Source: an uncultured Porphyromonas sp. (GTDB taxonomy: Bacteria > Bacteroidota > Bacteroidia > Bacteroidales > Porphyromonadaceae). Taken from it: a DNA stretch of 6,313 bases. Under the pieces are notes generated by a model that made no database searches, had not been told where the DNA came from, and worked only from the letters and a program-made list of their open reading frames with translations. A program made the position numbers and the translations under genes. The DNA is taken from positions 1-6,313 of the forward strand of contig NZ_CALHVI010000057.1 of NCBI RefSeq assembly GCF_938039215.1. Direction: 5' to 3'. Positions within the stretch are counted from its first letter, which is position 1. Each line of letters opens with the position of its first letter. Positions 1-6,130 of this stretch are shown one piece after another.

Positions 1-77
1 GTAGGTCGCCTTGACGACCCACGGTAGGTCGTCGATGCGACCCACAGTAGGTTTTATTGGCGACCTACCGTGGGTCT
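1..77 (+). repeat. Left array of 15-nt quasi-palindromic repeats, 23-nt period
   Basis: The unit is CGACCCACRGTAGGT. A truncated copy (GTAGGT, 1-6) opens the window, and full copies lie at 15-29 and 38-52, so units recur exactly every 23 nt with 8-nt spacers that differ in sequence. A further copy at 63-77 is inverted, with its last base changed. Each unit is a near-palindrome about the R base (ACCCAC-R-GTAGGT), with one conserved C/A mismatch that gives it a direction. The copy at 15-29 is extended by matching GA/TC and CG flanks, so nine of ten base pairs are symmetric over 13-33. This pattern is directly visible. It is too short and too degenerate in its spacers to be CRISPR. It could be a protein-binding site cluster or a REP-like element; its function is unknown. 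Confidence 0.85.
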
Positions 78-121
78 CTTTCTGGGGGGCTTGAGCTTGC
101 TGGTTTCTAGGGGTGGAATAT

Positions 122-174
122 GCCCTCTTTTTCTGAAGGTAGAAAGCCTTTTTGCCGCAGAGAAGAAGTAGGGC
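122..174. other. Long imperfect hairpin in the gene-less left flank
   Basis: Positions 122-134 pair with 161-174 as 13 base pairs, with one bulged T at 169 and one G-T pair (130/165). The arms begin GCCCT and end AGGGC. A smaller stem, AAGG (136-139) with CCTT (147-150), fits inside the loop and is followed by a T run at 149-153. The rest of 78-330 contains no convincing reading frame. The hairpin may be the terminator of a gene lying left of the window, or a structured part of an unannotated transcript. Confidence 0.45.
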
Positions 175-330
175 TTTAGCCTCCTCGGTGCGGTAGCTCC
201 TATCCTCGGTGTGCAGCGGTCGAAGATCTGGTGGCGAAGATGCAGGCCTACTGCAGGTCAGCTCTTTAGGCTTCTCCGCATGATTGTCATGAATTAGCAT
301 GGGCGGTGGTGAGCGTATTAGATATTTTCG

Positions 331-338
331 TACCTTTG
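331..338 (+). promoter_or_regulatory. Predicted -7 promoter box of the rplU-rpmA cluster
   Basis: TACCTTTG is a perfect match to the Bacteroidota sigma-A -7 consensus TAnnTTTG. It implies a start of transcription near 344-346 and a leader of about 97 nt before rplU. No clear TTG -33 element lies at the usual distance upstream, which is common in this group and lowers certainty. The palindrome CATGA-TTG-TCATG (279-291) lies about 40 nt upstream of the box. Confidence 0.6.
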
Positions 339-354
339 CAGACGAATTTCCTAT

Positions 355-432
355 GTAGGGTAGGAGAAGAAGCACACCCCTTCATCTAAGGAGAAAGCGG
401 GTGACACCCTACGGGGCTAACTTTTTTAGTTA
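355..432 (+). promoter_or_regulatory. Structured 5' leader of rplU, candidate r-protein control element
   Basis: The leader can fold into nested helices: GTAGGGT (355-361) with ACCCTAC (406-412), and inside it CACCC (375-379) with GGGTG (399-403), capped by CTT/AAG. An alternative hairpin, GGGT (399-402) with ACCC (406-409), would disrupt both helices. A second, AT-rich stem TAACT-T5-AGTTA (418-432) ends ten bases before the rplU ATG. Autoregulatory leaders upstream of rplU are known in Firmicutes, but I cannot match this one to a described family. The pairing is visible; its regulatory role is inference. Confidence 0.45.
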
Positions 433-441
433 TACAGCGTA

Positions 442-759
442 ATGTACGTTATCGTAGACATTCAGGGCCAGCAGTTCAACGTAGAGCAGGGCCGTCGTCT
501 CTTCGTCCACCACATCAAGGGGGCTGAGAGCGGAGCAGTAGTAGAATTCGACAAGGTCCTCCTCGTGGACAAGGATGGTGTCATCACCGTCGGTACTCCT
601 CAGGTAGCAGGTGCTAAGGTCGTATGCGAGGTCATCAGCCCACTCGTGAAGGGGGATAAGGTCCTCGTCTTCCACAAGAAGCGTCGTAAGGGCTACCGCA
701 AGCTCAACGGTCATCGCCAGCAGTTCAGCGAAGTCCTCGTCAAGGAAATCGTAGCTTAA
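442..759 (+). CDS. rplU: 50S ribosomal protein L21
   Basis: L21 is a component of the large ribosomal subunit that binds 23S rRNA, near L20 in known structures. The 105-residue protein has the usual family length and shows the family pattern throughout: YVIVDIQGQQFNVEQG at the N-terminus (variant of the usual GGKQYKV), VEFDKVLLVDKDG near residues 35-47, then the basic stretch HKKRRKGYRKLNGHRQQF at about residues 78-95, which carries the L21 signature. The ATG at 442 is the natural start for this length. No Shine-Dalgarno sequence precedes it, as is usual in Bacteroidota. It is the first gene of a cluster with rpmA 32 nt downstream, and it has a foldable leader and a -7 box at 331-338. Confidence 0.97.
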   Translation: MYVIVDIQGQQFNVEQGRRLFVHHIKGAESGAVVEFDKVLLVDKDGVITVGTPQVAGAKVVCEVISPLVKGDKVLVFHKKRRKGYRKLNGHRQQFSEVLVKEIVA

Positions 760-791
760 TCGTATCACCGCATTAGTTTAGAAATAAGACA

Positions 792-1049
792 ATGGCACAT
801 AAAAAAGGTGTAGGTAGCTCCAAGAACGGACGCGAATCAGAAAGTAAGCGACTCGGAGTAAAGCTCTTCGGTGGTCAGCACGCTAAGGCAGGTAACATCA
901 TCGTCCGCCAGCGTGGTACTCAGCATCACCCAGGTGCAGGCGTAGGGATCGGTAAGGATCACACGCTCTATGCACTGATCGACGGAAAGGTAGTCTTCAC
1001 CCGCAAGAAGAACGACCGCTCGTACGTCTCCATCGCGGCAGAAGCCTAA
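792..1049 (+). CDS. rpmA: 50S ribosomal protein L27
   Basis: L27 belongs to the large ribosomal subunit, and its N-terminal tail reaches the peptidyl transferase centre. The 85-residue protein begins MAHKKGVGSSKNGRES, the mature N-terminus of the family. It therefore lacks the cleavable N-terminal extension found in Firmicutes L27, and no Prp protease gene sits between rplU and rpmA. The signature region RGTQHHPGAGVGIGKDHTLY (about residues 41-60), followed by ALIDGKVVF, matches the family closely. It follows rplU by 32 nt with no terminator between them, so the two are very probably co-transcribed. A hairpin with terminator features begins about 26 nt after its stop codon. Confidence 0.97.
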   Translation: MAHKKGVGSSKNGRESESKRLGVKLFGGQHAKAGNIIVRQRGTQHHPGAGVGIGKDHTLYALIDGKVVFTRKKNDRSYVSIAAEA

Positions 1050-1052
1050 GAC

Positions 1053-1130
1053 GGAGCACACGTCAGTATCCATAGGAGGTTGCTCCAGAAGGGTCTTTAC
1101 AGTCCCTGAGGGAGCGACCTCTCTTTATTT
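1053..1130 (+). terminator. Hairpin with alternative pairing between rpmA and serS
   Basis: GAGGTTGCTCC (1076-1086) pairs with GGAGCGACCTC (1111-1121) over 11 base pairs with a single G-U. An inner AGGG (1090-1093)/CCCT (1104-1107) stem extends it, and TCTTTATTT follows. This is a reasonable intrinsic terminator for rplU-rpmA. Immediately after the rpmA stop, GGAGCA (1053-1058) is perfectly complementary to TGCTCC (1081-1086), the inner part of the same left arm, so the two structures exclude each other. No separate serS promoter is recognisable in the gap, so this may be a partial terminator or attenuator read through into serS. No T-box signature was seen. Confidence 0.55.
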
Positions 1131-1142
1131 ATACCAACCAAT

Positions 1143-2429
1143 ATGCTTACACTAAAGCAAATCAGGGAGAATGCGGAGAGCGTCATCGAGCGCCTTCGCA
1201 AGAAGCACTTTGAGGCTCGTGAAGTCATCCAGGAGGTGCTCGGACTCGATGAGATCCGACGCAATGCCCAGCAGGAGCTCGATGCTTCGCTCGCTCGTCA
1301 GAAGGCCATCGCTAAGGAGATCGGCGAACTGATGAAGCAGGGAGCTAAGGAGCAGGCCGAGGCTATCCGTGCTCAGGTAGCTTCCCTCAAAGAACTAAGC
1401 AAAAACCTTGAGGAGAAGAAGGGTGAAGCCGAAAGCAAGATCCGTGAGATCCTCCTCTCCGTCCCCAATCTTCCCGCCGACATCGTCCCCGAGGGCGCTA
1501 CGGCTGAGGATAACGTCTGTGTCAAGACGGGCGGTATCACTCCCGAACTAGGCGACGAAGCTCTTCCTCACTGGGAGCTAGCCAAGATCTATGACCTCAT
1601 TGACTTCGAGCTCGGGGTGAAGATCTCGGGTGCGGGCTTCCCTGTCTACAAGGGCTATGGAGCAAGACTCCAGCGTGCGCTGGTGAACTTCTTCCTAGAC
1701 AACGCTCGTGAAGCTGGCTACCTCGAGGTACAGCCTCCCTACGTCGTCAATGAAGATTCGGGTTACGGTACCGGTCAGCTCCCCGACAAGGAGGGGCAGA
1801 TGTACCACATCGGTCTGGATAACCTCTACCTCATCCCTACGGCCGAAGTGCCCGTGACTAACCTCTACCGAGATGTGATCCTCGATGAGAAGGATCTACC
1901 TGTACGCAATACGGCTTACTCTGCTTGCTTCCGTCGTGAGGCTGGCTCGTATGGTAAGGACGTGCGTGGGCTCAACCGCCTCCATCAGTTCGATAAGGTC
2001 GAGATCGTCTGCATCGACAAGCCCGAGCGTAGCTATCAGCGCCTCGATGAGATGGTCGCTTATGTAGAGACGCTTGTCACAAAGCTTGAACTGCCTTGGC
2101 GCATCCTGCGTCTGAGCGGTGGAGATATGAGCTTCACGAGTGCTCTGACCTATGACTTCGAAGTCTTCTCTGCTGCACAGAAGCGCTGGCTCGAAGTAAG
2201 TTCGGTGTCGAACTTCGAGAGCTATCAGGCTAACCGTCTGCACTGCCGCTATCGTGACACGGAGCAGGGTGTACAGCTGGTGCACACGCTCAATGGTAGT
2301 GCTCTCGCTCTACCTCGTATCGTCGCTGCCCTTCTAGAGAATCATCAGACTCCCGAAGGTATCCGCATCCCCGAGGCTCTTCGTCCTTACACAGGCTTTG
2401 ACCTCATCCCCTTCCCCGAGAAGAAGTAG
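1143..2429 (+). CDS. serS: Seryl-tRNA synthetase
   Basis: This cytosolic class II aminoacyl-tRNA synthetase charges tRNA-Ser (and tRNA-Sec where present) with serine, using ATP. The 428-residue length is typical for bacterial SerRS. The N-terminal third (about residues 25-105) is rich in charged and Leu/Ala heptads, the helical coiled-coil arm that binds the long variable arm of tRNA-Ser. The catalytic core follows: TAEVPVTNLYRD (233-244) for serine and ATP handling, motif 2 CFRREAGSYGKDVRGLNR (262-279) followed by LHQFDKVE, EVSSVSNF (351-358), and motif 3 NGSALALPRIVAALLENHQ (384-402) with its arginine at 392. The ATG at 1143 gives the standard N-terminus MLTLKQIREN. The gene lies 93 nt after rpmA across a hairpin. 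It ends about 20 nt before a very stable stem-loop and converges on the thioredoxin gene. Confidence 0.97.
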   Translation: MLTLKQIRENAESVIERLRKKHFEAREVIQEVLGLDEIRRNAQQELDASLARQKAIAKEIGELMKQGAKEQAEAIRAQVASLKELSKNLEEKKGEAESKIREILLSVPNLPADIVPEGATAEDNVCVKTGGITPELGDEALPHWELAKIYDLIDFELGVKISGAGFPVYKGYGARLQRALVNFFLDNAREAGYLEVQPPYVVNEDSGYGTGQLPDKEGQMYHIGLDNLYLIPTAEVPVTNLYRDVILDEKDLPVRNTAYSACFRREAGSYGKDVRGLNRLHQFDKVEIVCIDKPERSYQRLDEMVAYVETLVTKLELPWRILRLSGGDMSFTSALTYDFEVFSAAQKRWLEVSSVSNFESYQANRLHCRYRDTEQGVQLVHTLNGSALALPRIVAALLENHQTPEGIRIPEALRPYTGFDLIPFPEKK

Positions 2430-2448
2430 TCTTCCTCCCACGGGACTA

Positions 2449-2508
2449 ATACAGCTGAGGCCCGGCTTCTACTCTAGAGGAGTAGAGGCCGGGCCTCGAT
2501 GCTTGTAT
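2449..2508 (+). terminator. Very long U-tract-free hairpin ending serS
   Basis: GAGGCCCGGC (2457-2466) pairs with GCCGGGCCTC (2488-2497). The stem continues through one G-T pair and TCTACTC (2468-2474)/GAGTAGA (2480-2486) to a five-base loop, making an 18-bp stem. An outer stem, ATACAGC (2449-2455) with GCTTGTAT (2501-2508), closes it with one bulged base. No run of T follows on either strand. Its position between convergent genes suggests a bidirectional transcription end or an mRNA 3'-end stabiliser. Confidence 0.75.
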
Positions 2509-2515
2509 GGATGTA

Positions 2516-2537
2516 GAAGAAGTAGCTCTACTTCTTC
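2516..2537 (-). terminator. Second hairpin in the serS/thioredoxin convergent gap
   Basis: GAAGAAGTAG (2516-2525) and CTACTTCTTC (2528-2537) are perfect inverted repeats separated by two bases, giving about nine pairs around a four-base loop. The stem starts 11 nt beyond the stop codon of the minus-strand thioredoxin gene, so it most likely marks that gene's transcription end. It has no clear U tract on the minus strand. Confidence 0.5.
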
Positions 2538-2548
2538 ACTAAGTGTTC

Positions 2549-3052
2549 TTACTTCTTAGCAGGGTAGATCTGAGCGATGGCTTCTTCGATCTGCTGGGGG
2601 GAGAGATCACCGACGGTCTGGATGGGGATGCCCTGCATAGGGATGAAGAGGACCATGGGGATGCTCTTCACTCCGAAGGTATTTGCCAGACCAGACTCCT
2701 TGTCTACATTGACCTTGTAGACATCGATCTTACCAGCGTACTTCTTAGCTACTGCTTCGAGCTTGGGGCCAAGGCTTCGGCAGGGACCACACCAGTCGGC
2801 ATAGAAGTCGATGATGGCAGGGCGACTTCCCTTGAAGACGAACTTCGAGGGCTCTTCCTTATAATCCCAGATGTGCGCACGCATATAGGCGGCATCAATA
2901 TGCTTGACGGGGCTTTCTCCTTCGGCGGCAGGAGCTGCAGCTTCGCTACGCGCATTGGTGTCGGAGGAGCTCCCTGTAGCCTGAGCGGTGCAGGCTGTAG
3001 TGGAGAAGAGACCCACGGCAGCGAGCGTTAGGCTTAGGATGATTTTCTTCAT
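2549..3052 (-). CDS. Exported thioredoxin-family protein, probable lipoprotein
   Basis: This is a thiol-disulfide oxidoreductase expected to act outside the cytoplasm, reducing or exchanging disulfides in envelope proteins. The 167-residue protein starts with a signal sequence (KK, then a hydrophobic core at residues 4-17) ending STTAC. Cys21 could be lipidated, although Thr at -3 is a weak lipobox, so cleavage as a soluble protein is also possible. Residues 22-50 form a low-complexity Ser/Ala/Glu linker. The thioredoxin fold follows, with FYADWCGPC (83-91), redox cysteines 88 and 91, and the cis-proline in KSIPMVLF (Pro132). No acidic lipoprotein export signal follows Cys21, which would favour periplasmic rather than surface display. 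The ATG at 3052 gives an intact signal peptide. The gene converges on serS and has its own promoter, separated from the peptidase gene by a hairpin. The specific partner is unknown. Confidence 0.9.
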   Translation of the reverse strand: MKKIILSLTLAAVGLFSTTACTAQATGSSSDTNARSEAAAPAAEGESPVKHIDAAYMRAHIWDYKEEPSKFVFKGSRPAIIDFYADWCGPCRSLGPKLEAVAKKYAGKIDVYKVNVDKESGLANTFGVKSIPMVLFIPMQGIPIQTVGDLSPQQIEEAIAQIYPAKK

Positions 3053-3077
3053 TGTACTTAATCTAACTATGAGGTTG

Positions 3078-3090
3078 AGTGAACTTCACT
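3078..3090. promoter_or_regulatory. 13-nt palindrome at the predicted thioredoxin transcription start
   Basis: AGTGAA-C-TTCACT is a perfect inverted repeat with one central base. Read on the minus strand it begins one base after the -7 box (3092-3099) and spans the predicted transcription start. That is a classic place for a repressor operator. The symmetry is visible; binding by a regulator is inference. Confidence 0.35.
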
Positions 3091-3091
3091 G

Positions 3092-3126
3092 CAAAGATAA
3101 AACTCACATCGGTAGTTTTGTTCAAA
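3092..3126 (-). promoter_or_regulatory. Predicted promoter of the thioredoxin gene
   Basis: On the minus strand TATCTTTG (3099 to 3092) matches the Bacteroidota -7 consensus TAnnTTTG perfectly. TTTG (3126 to 3123), 23 nt further upstream, can serve as the -33 element. Transcription would start near 3085, giving a leader of about 33 nt before the ATG at 3052. Confidence 0.65.
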
Positions 3127-3137
3127 TGCCTTACAAG

Positions 3138-3179
3138 ATACAAGCCGTGCTTCTCCAGCGGGAGAGGCACGGCTTGTAT
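3138..3179 (-). terminator. Long U-tract-free hairpin ending the M16 peptidase gene
   Basis: ATACAAGCCGTGC (3138-3150) and GCACGGCTTGTAT (3167-3179) are perfect 13-base inverted repeats. Pairing continues through one G-T pair and five more pairs to a four-base loop (3157-3160), making a 19-bp stem. It begins about 26 nt beyond the stop codon of the peptidase gene and lies upstream of the thioredoxin promoter, so it should separate the two transcripts. No T run follows on the minus strand. Confidence 0.75.
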
Positions 3180-3205
3180 GATATATAGGGGGAGGGAGGC
3201 AGTGC

Positions 3206-6064
3206 TTACTGCTTATCCTTCACTTCCGTGGAGCGGAAGAGGATAGTCGTGCGATCCTTAGAGTCGTAGAGCTTCTTGGTAAGTGCCTGGACGGACTGAG
3301 GGGTGACGGAGTCAAGCACCTTGTCGTAGTTGGTCACGAAGTCGAAGCCCTGACTGAAGAAGCGCTCGATCTGAGCAAGCCAGTACTTATTCTTGCGGAG
3401 GTTCTCGCCGTGCGCCTTCTTGAGGTTCTTGACAGCCTTGTCGAAGTACTCAGCCGAAGGACCATCCTTGACGATACCATCAAGGCCCTTGAAGACGAGC
3501 TCATTCATCGCAGCTGCCTTCGCTGGGTCGGTCTGGAACTGTACGCTGATCGAGCTGCGTACGCTAGGATAGCGCTCCACTTCGGACTGTACACCTACGC
3601 TGTAAGCACCACCAGCATCTTCACGGATGGTCTTCGTGTAGAGCTGATCAAGGATCGACTCTAGGACAGCGCCCGTGAGTAGCTCCTGCTGGCTGTAGGT
3701 GCTGGGGGTGGAGAGTGCGTCGATCACGATACCCATAGGGGTAGCCATAGCGGAGCTATACTCCTTGTGGTTGGTACCCAGACGTTCGAGAGGGACGCGG
3801 CTTGTCTGAGCCTTGTCCGTGTAGGTCTTCAGAGCGGGCAGTGAAGCGATGTACTGCTCTACGAGTGGACGGAGCTGAGCTTCGTCAATGTTCCCTACGA
3901 AGTAGAAGTTGAAGCCACGAGCATTAGCGAAGCGGCTACGGAAGAGCTGAACTACCTTTTCATAGTTCACATTCTTGACCTCATCGATGGTCAGAGGATA
4001 GCGCTCAGGCGTGTTGGGATAGAGGTAGCGAGATAGTGAGTCAGCGAGGAAGGAAAGGGGATTAGCCTTGCGTGCTTCGATCGAGCTGATGGTACGCTCC
4101 TGCCATGCCTGGAAGGCTTCCTTGTCGGTGCGAATACCAGTGAAGTTGAGGTAAAGCAGCTGGAGCATGGTCTCGAGGTCTTCCTTCGTCGTGCTCCCTG
4201 ATACGTTGTCTTCGATACCGGAGACGCTCGTGGAGAGGGAAGCAAGACGACCTGTCAGAGCCTTCTCAAGGGCAGACTCGTCGAACTTGCCGAGACCACC
4301 GACCTGGGGCACAGAGTTCAGGATCTTCAGATCGAGGGGAGTAGCCTTGGAGAGGTTGTAGTACCCGCCATGACGCTGACCGCTCAGTAGGATCTCATCC
4401 TCCATGTAGTCGGTCTTCTTCAGATAGACCTTCGTGCCGTTGGAGAGGGTCCAGACGGTGGTGCCGAACTGAGCGTTCTTCTGCTCCTTGACGATCTTAC
4501 CCTTAGCAGGGAGCTTGTCGATGAGCTTCTCGTTGCTGACCTCGTTCTTAGGAGCTTCGACTTCTTGCTTGAGGTACTCTTCGTACTTCTTGGTGAGCTC
4601 TTCGACGGAGGGGAGCTTGACTTCGGGCTTCTCGACGCTGGTCAGACCGATGAAGACATTCTTGTTGAGGTCAAACTGCTGGGCAGCGGCATTGATCTGC
4701 TCCAGAGGGAACTGCTCTGCAAGACCCTGGTTCAGCTCGTAGTAGGTGGGGATGTCGAGGAGGTAGCCACCATCTTCGAAGTAGTCTACATAGACATTAG
4801 CCCAAGCCTCGCTGGTGCGCTTGTTGCGCTCGTTGAAGGTGTTCTTTACCGAGACGAGGAATTCCTTCTTAGCACGGTCAAATTCGGCTGCAGTGAAGCC
4901 GTACTTCTTGATACGGACGATCTCAGCGACTAGACCCTTGAGGGCTGCGTCCCACTGACCTTCCTTGAAGTCAGCTCCGTAGGTAGCAGCGTCCTTGGTC
5001 TTCGCAATGAGGTAGGGGCCGAACTCAACGGAGGCGTTGATGAAGGGTGCATTAGGCTTCTTGACGATGTCATTGAAGCGCTGGGCGATCATCGAGGTCA
5101 GGATCGACTGGACGTAGTCTTCGAGGGGGCCCATGATCGAGGCACGAGCAGCAGCAGGAGTGACATCGCTCTTGAAGGAGATGATCACGGAGTTGCGGGT
5201 AGCTTCCTTGTCTGCTACGATACCTACGATGGGCTTATCGTTGTCTTCGACGGGTACGTAGACGCGCTCAGCAGCACCGACGGGAGCAGGGATGTCAGCG
5301 AAGGTCTTCTTGATCTGAGCTTCTACATAGTTGACATCGACATCACCGACGATGATCAGAGCCTGCAGGTCTGGGCGGTACCACTTCTTGTAGTAGTCAC
5401 GCAGTACCTGATAGGGGAAGTTGCGGACGATGTCCATGGTCCCGATGGGGAGGCGAAGCCCGTACTTGTTGCCAGGGAAGGCGAGTTCGAGGAGCTTCTC
5501 CATGTTGCGCATGTCGCCGTTGTTGCTGCGGCGCCATTCTTCTTCGATGACCCCACGTTCGGCATCGATCTCCTTGTCCTCGAGGCTGATGAAGCTACTC
5601 CAGTCGTGGAGTACGAGGATACAGCTATCGATGATGCTCTGACGGGGGACGGGGATCTTCATCAGGGTGTAGACCGTCTTGTCGAAGCTGGTATAAGCGT
5701 TGATATTGCCCCCGAAGCTAGCCCCGATACTTTCGAGGAAGTTGATGATTCCCTTGCCGGGGAAGTTCTTCGTTCCGTTGAAGGCAATGTGTTCAAGGAA
5801 GTGTGCGAGGCCTCGCTGGCTCTCCTCTTCCTGCATGGATCCGACCTTCTGAGCGATGTAGAATTCAGCTCGACCCTTTGGCTCTTCGTTGTGGCGGATG
5901 AAGTAGGTAAGGCCATTAGGGAGCTTACCGATACGCACCGCTGTATCGATGGGCAGGGGAGGCATTCCGCCTGGAGCTTGAGCCTTAGCTTGAGGTGCAA
6001 GCCCAAGGGTTGTGCCCAAGAAGAGTGCCGAGAAGATGGATAAAAAGGTTGTCTTTAGTCTCAT
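3206..6064 (-). CDS. Exported M16 (pitrilysin-type) zinc metalloprotease
   Basis: The protein is a large two-half M16 peptidase expected to degrade peptides or small proteins in the periplasm or at the cell envelope. From the ATG at 6064 it is 952 residues long. The N-terminus MRLKTTFLSIFSALFLGTT is a good signal peptide, with likely cleavage after the AKA or AQA near residues 27-30. An in-frame GTG at 6097 would add eleven residues ahead of the signal peptide and is less likely. The inverted zinc motif HFLEH lies at 88-92, and ERGVIEEE at 169-176 supplies the downstream glutamates. YYKKWYRPDLQALIIVGDVD (about 224-243) is typical of the active N-terminal half. The C-terminal half lacks HxxEH but has the REDAGGAYSVGV signature (Arg814, Tyr821) that helps bind substrate. 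The gene has its own promoter and terminator-like hairpin, so it appears monocistronic. The substrate is unknown. Confidence 0.93.
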   Translation of the reverse strand: MRLKTTFLSIFSALFLGTTLGLAPQAKAQAPGGMPPLPIDTAVRIGKLPNGLTYFIRHNEEPKGRAEFYIAQKVGSMQEEESQRGLAHFLEHIAFNGTKNFPGKGIINFLESIGASFGGNINAYTSFDKTVYTLMKIPVPRQSIIDSCILVLHDWSSFISLEDKEIDAERGVIEEEWRRSNNGDMRNMEKLLELAFPGNKYGLRLPIGTMDIVRNFPYQVLRDYYKKWYRPDLQALIIVGDVDVNYVEAQIKKTFADIPAPVGAAERVYVPVEDNDKPIVGIVADKEATRNSVIISFKSDVTPAAARASIMGPLEDYVQSILTSMIAQRFNDIVKKPNAPFINASVEFGPYLIAKTKDAATYGADFKEGQWDAALKGLVAEIVRIKKYGFTAAEFDRAKKEFLVSVKNTFNERNKRTSEAWANVYVDYFEDGGYLLDIPTYYELNQGLAEQFPLEQINAAAQQFDLNKNVFIGLTSVEKPEVKLPSVEELTKKYEEYLKQEVEAPKNEVSNEKLIDKLPAKGKIVKEQKNAQFGTTVWTLSNGTKVYLKKTDYMEDEILLSGQRHGGYYNLSKATPLDLKILNSVPQVGGLGKFDESALEKALTGRLASLSTSVSGIEDNVSGSTTKEDLETMLQLLYLNFTGIRTDKEAFQAWQERTISSIEARKANPLSFLADSLSRYLYPNTPERYPLTIDEVKNVNYEKVVQLFRSRFANARGFNFYFVGNIDEAQLRPLVEQYIASLPALKTYTDKAQTSRVPLERLGTNHKEYSSAMATPMGIVIDALSTPSTYSQQELLTGAVLESILDQLYTKTIREDAGGAYSVGVQSEVERYPSVRSSISVQFQTDPAKAAAMNELVFKGLDGIVKDGPSAEYFDKAVKNLKKAHGENLRKNKYWLAQIERFFSQGFDFVTNYDKVLDSVTPQSVQALTKKLYDSKDRTTILFRSTEVKDKQ

Positions 6065-6122
6065 CTCTGTCTGTGGTGTTTTTGTTATTGATATCACGGA
6101 TCTTAATGACCCGAGTTTGACG

Positions 6123-6130
6123 CAAATATA
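6123..6130 (-). promoter_or_regulatory. Predicted -7 promoter box of the M16 peptidase gene
   Basis: On the minus strand TATATTTG matches the Bacteroidota -7 consensus TAnnTTTG perfectly. It predicts a start near 6116 and a leader of about 52 nt before the ATG at 6064. No good TTG -33 box is visible at the expected distance upstream. Confidence 0.6.

Noticed and set aside
1..77. The left repeat array as a CRISPR
   Set aside because: Units are 15 nt and spacers only 8 nt, one unit is inverted, and no cas genes are present.
430..768. A 112-codon open frame on the minus strand covering rplU
   Set aside because: It is a mirror of the L21 gene, very acidic because the true strand is rich in Lys/Arg codons, with no support of its own.
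1053..1130. A T-box riboswitch before serS
   Set aside because: The conserved T-box antiterminator sequence is absent, and T-boxes are not typical of Bacteroidota.
3010..3020. A GACCCACGG match to the repeat inside the thioredoxin gene
   Set aside because: Only the first half of the unit matches and it lies in the coding signal peptide, so it is most likely chance.
2543..3031. A 162-codon open frame on the plus strand opposite the thioredoxin gene
   Set aside because: It is antisense to a gene with a clear signal peptide and WCGPC motif, its product resembles no family, and it is explained by codon bias in the real gene.
5606..6043. A 145-codon open frame on the plus strand opposite the start of the M16 peptidase
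   Set aside because: It overlaps the signal peptide and zinc-motif region of a well-supported gene, and neither its sequence nor its upstream region shows signs of expression.
6065..6097. Extended start of the M16 peptidase at the GTG at 6097
   Set aside because: It would place eleven polar residues before an otherwise complete signal peptide that begins at the ATG at 6064. The GTG would also lie only about 19 nt from the predicted transcription start.
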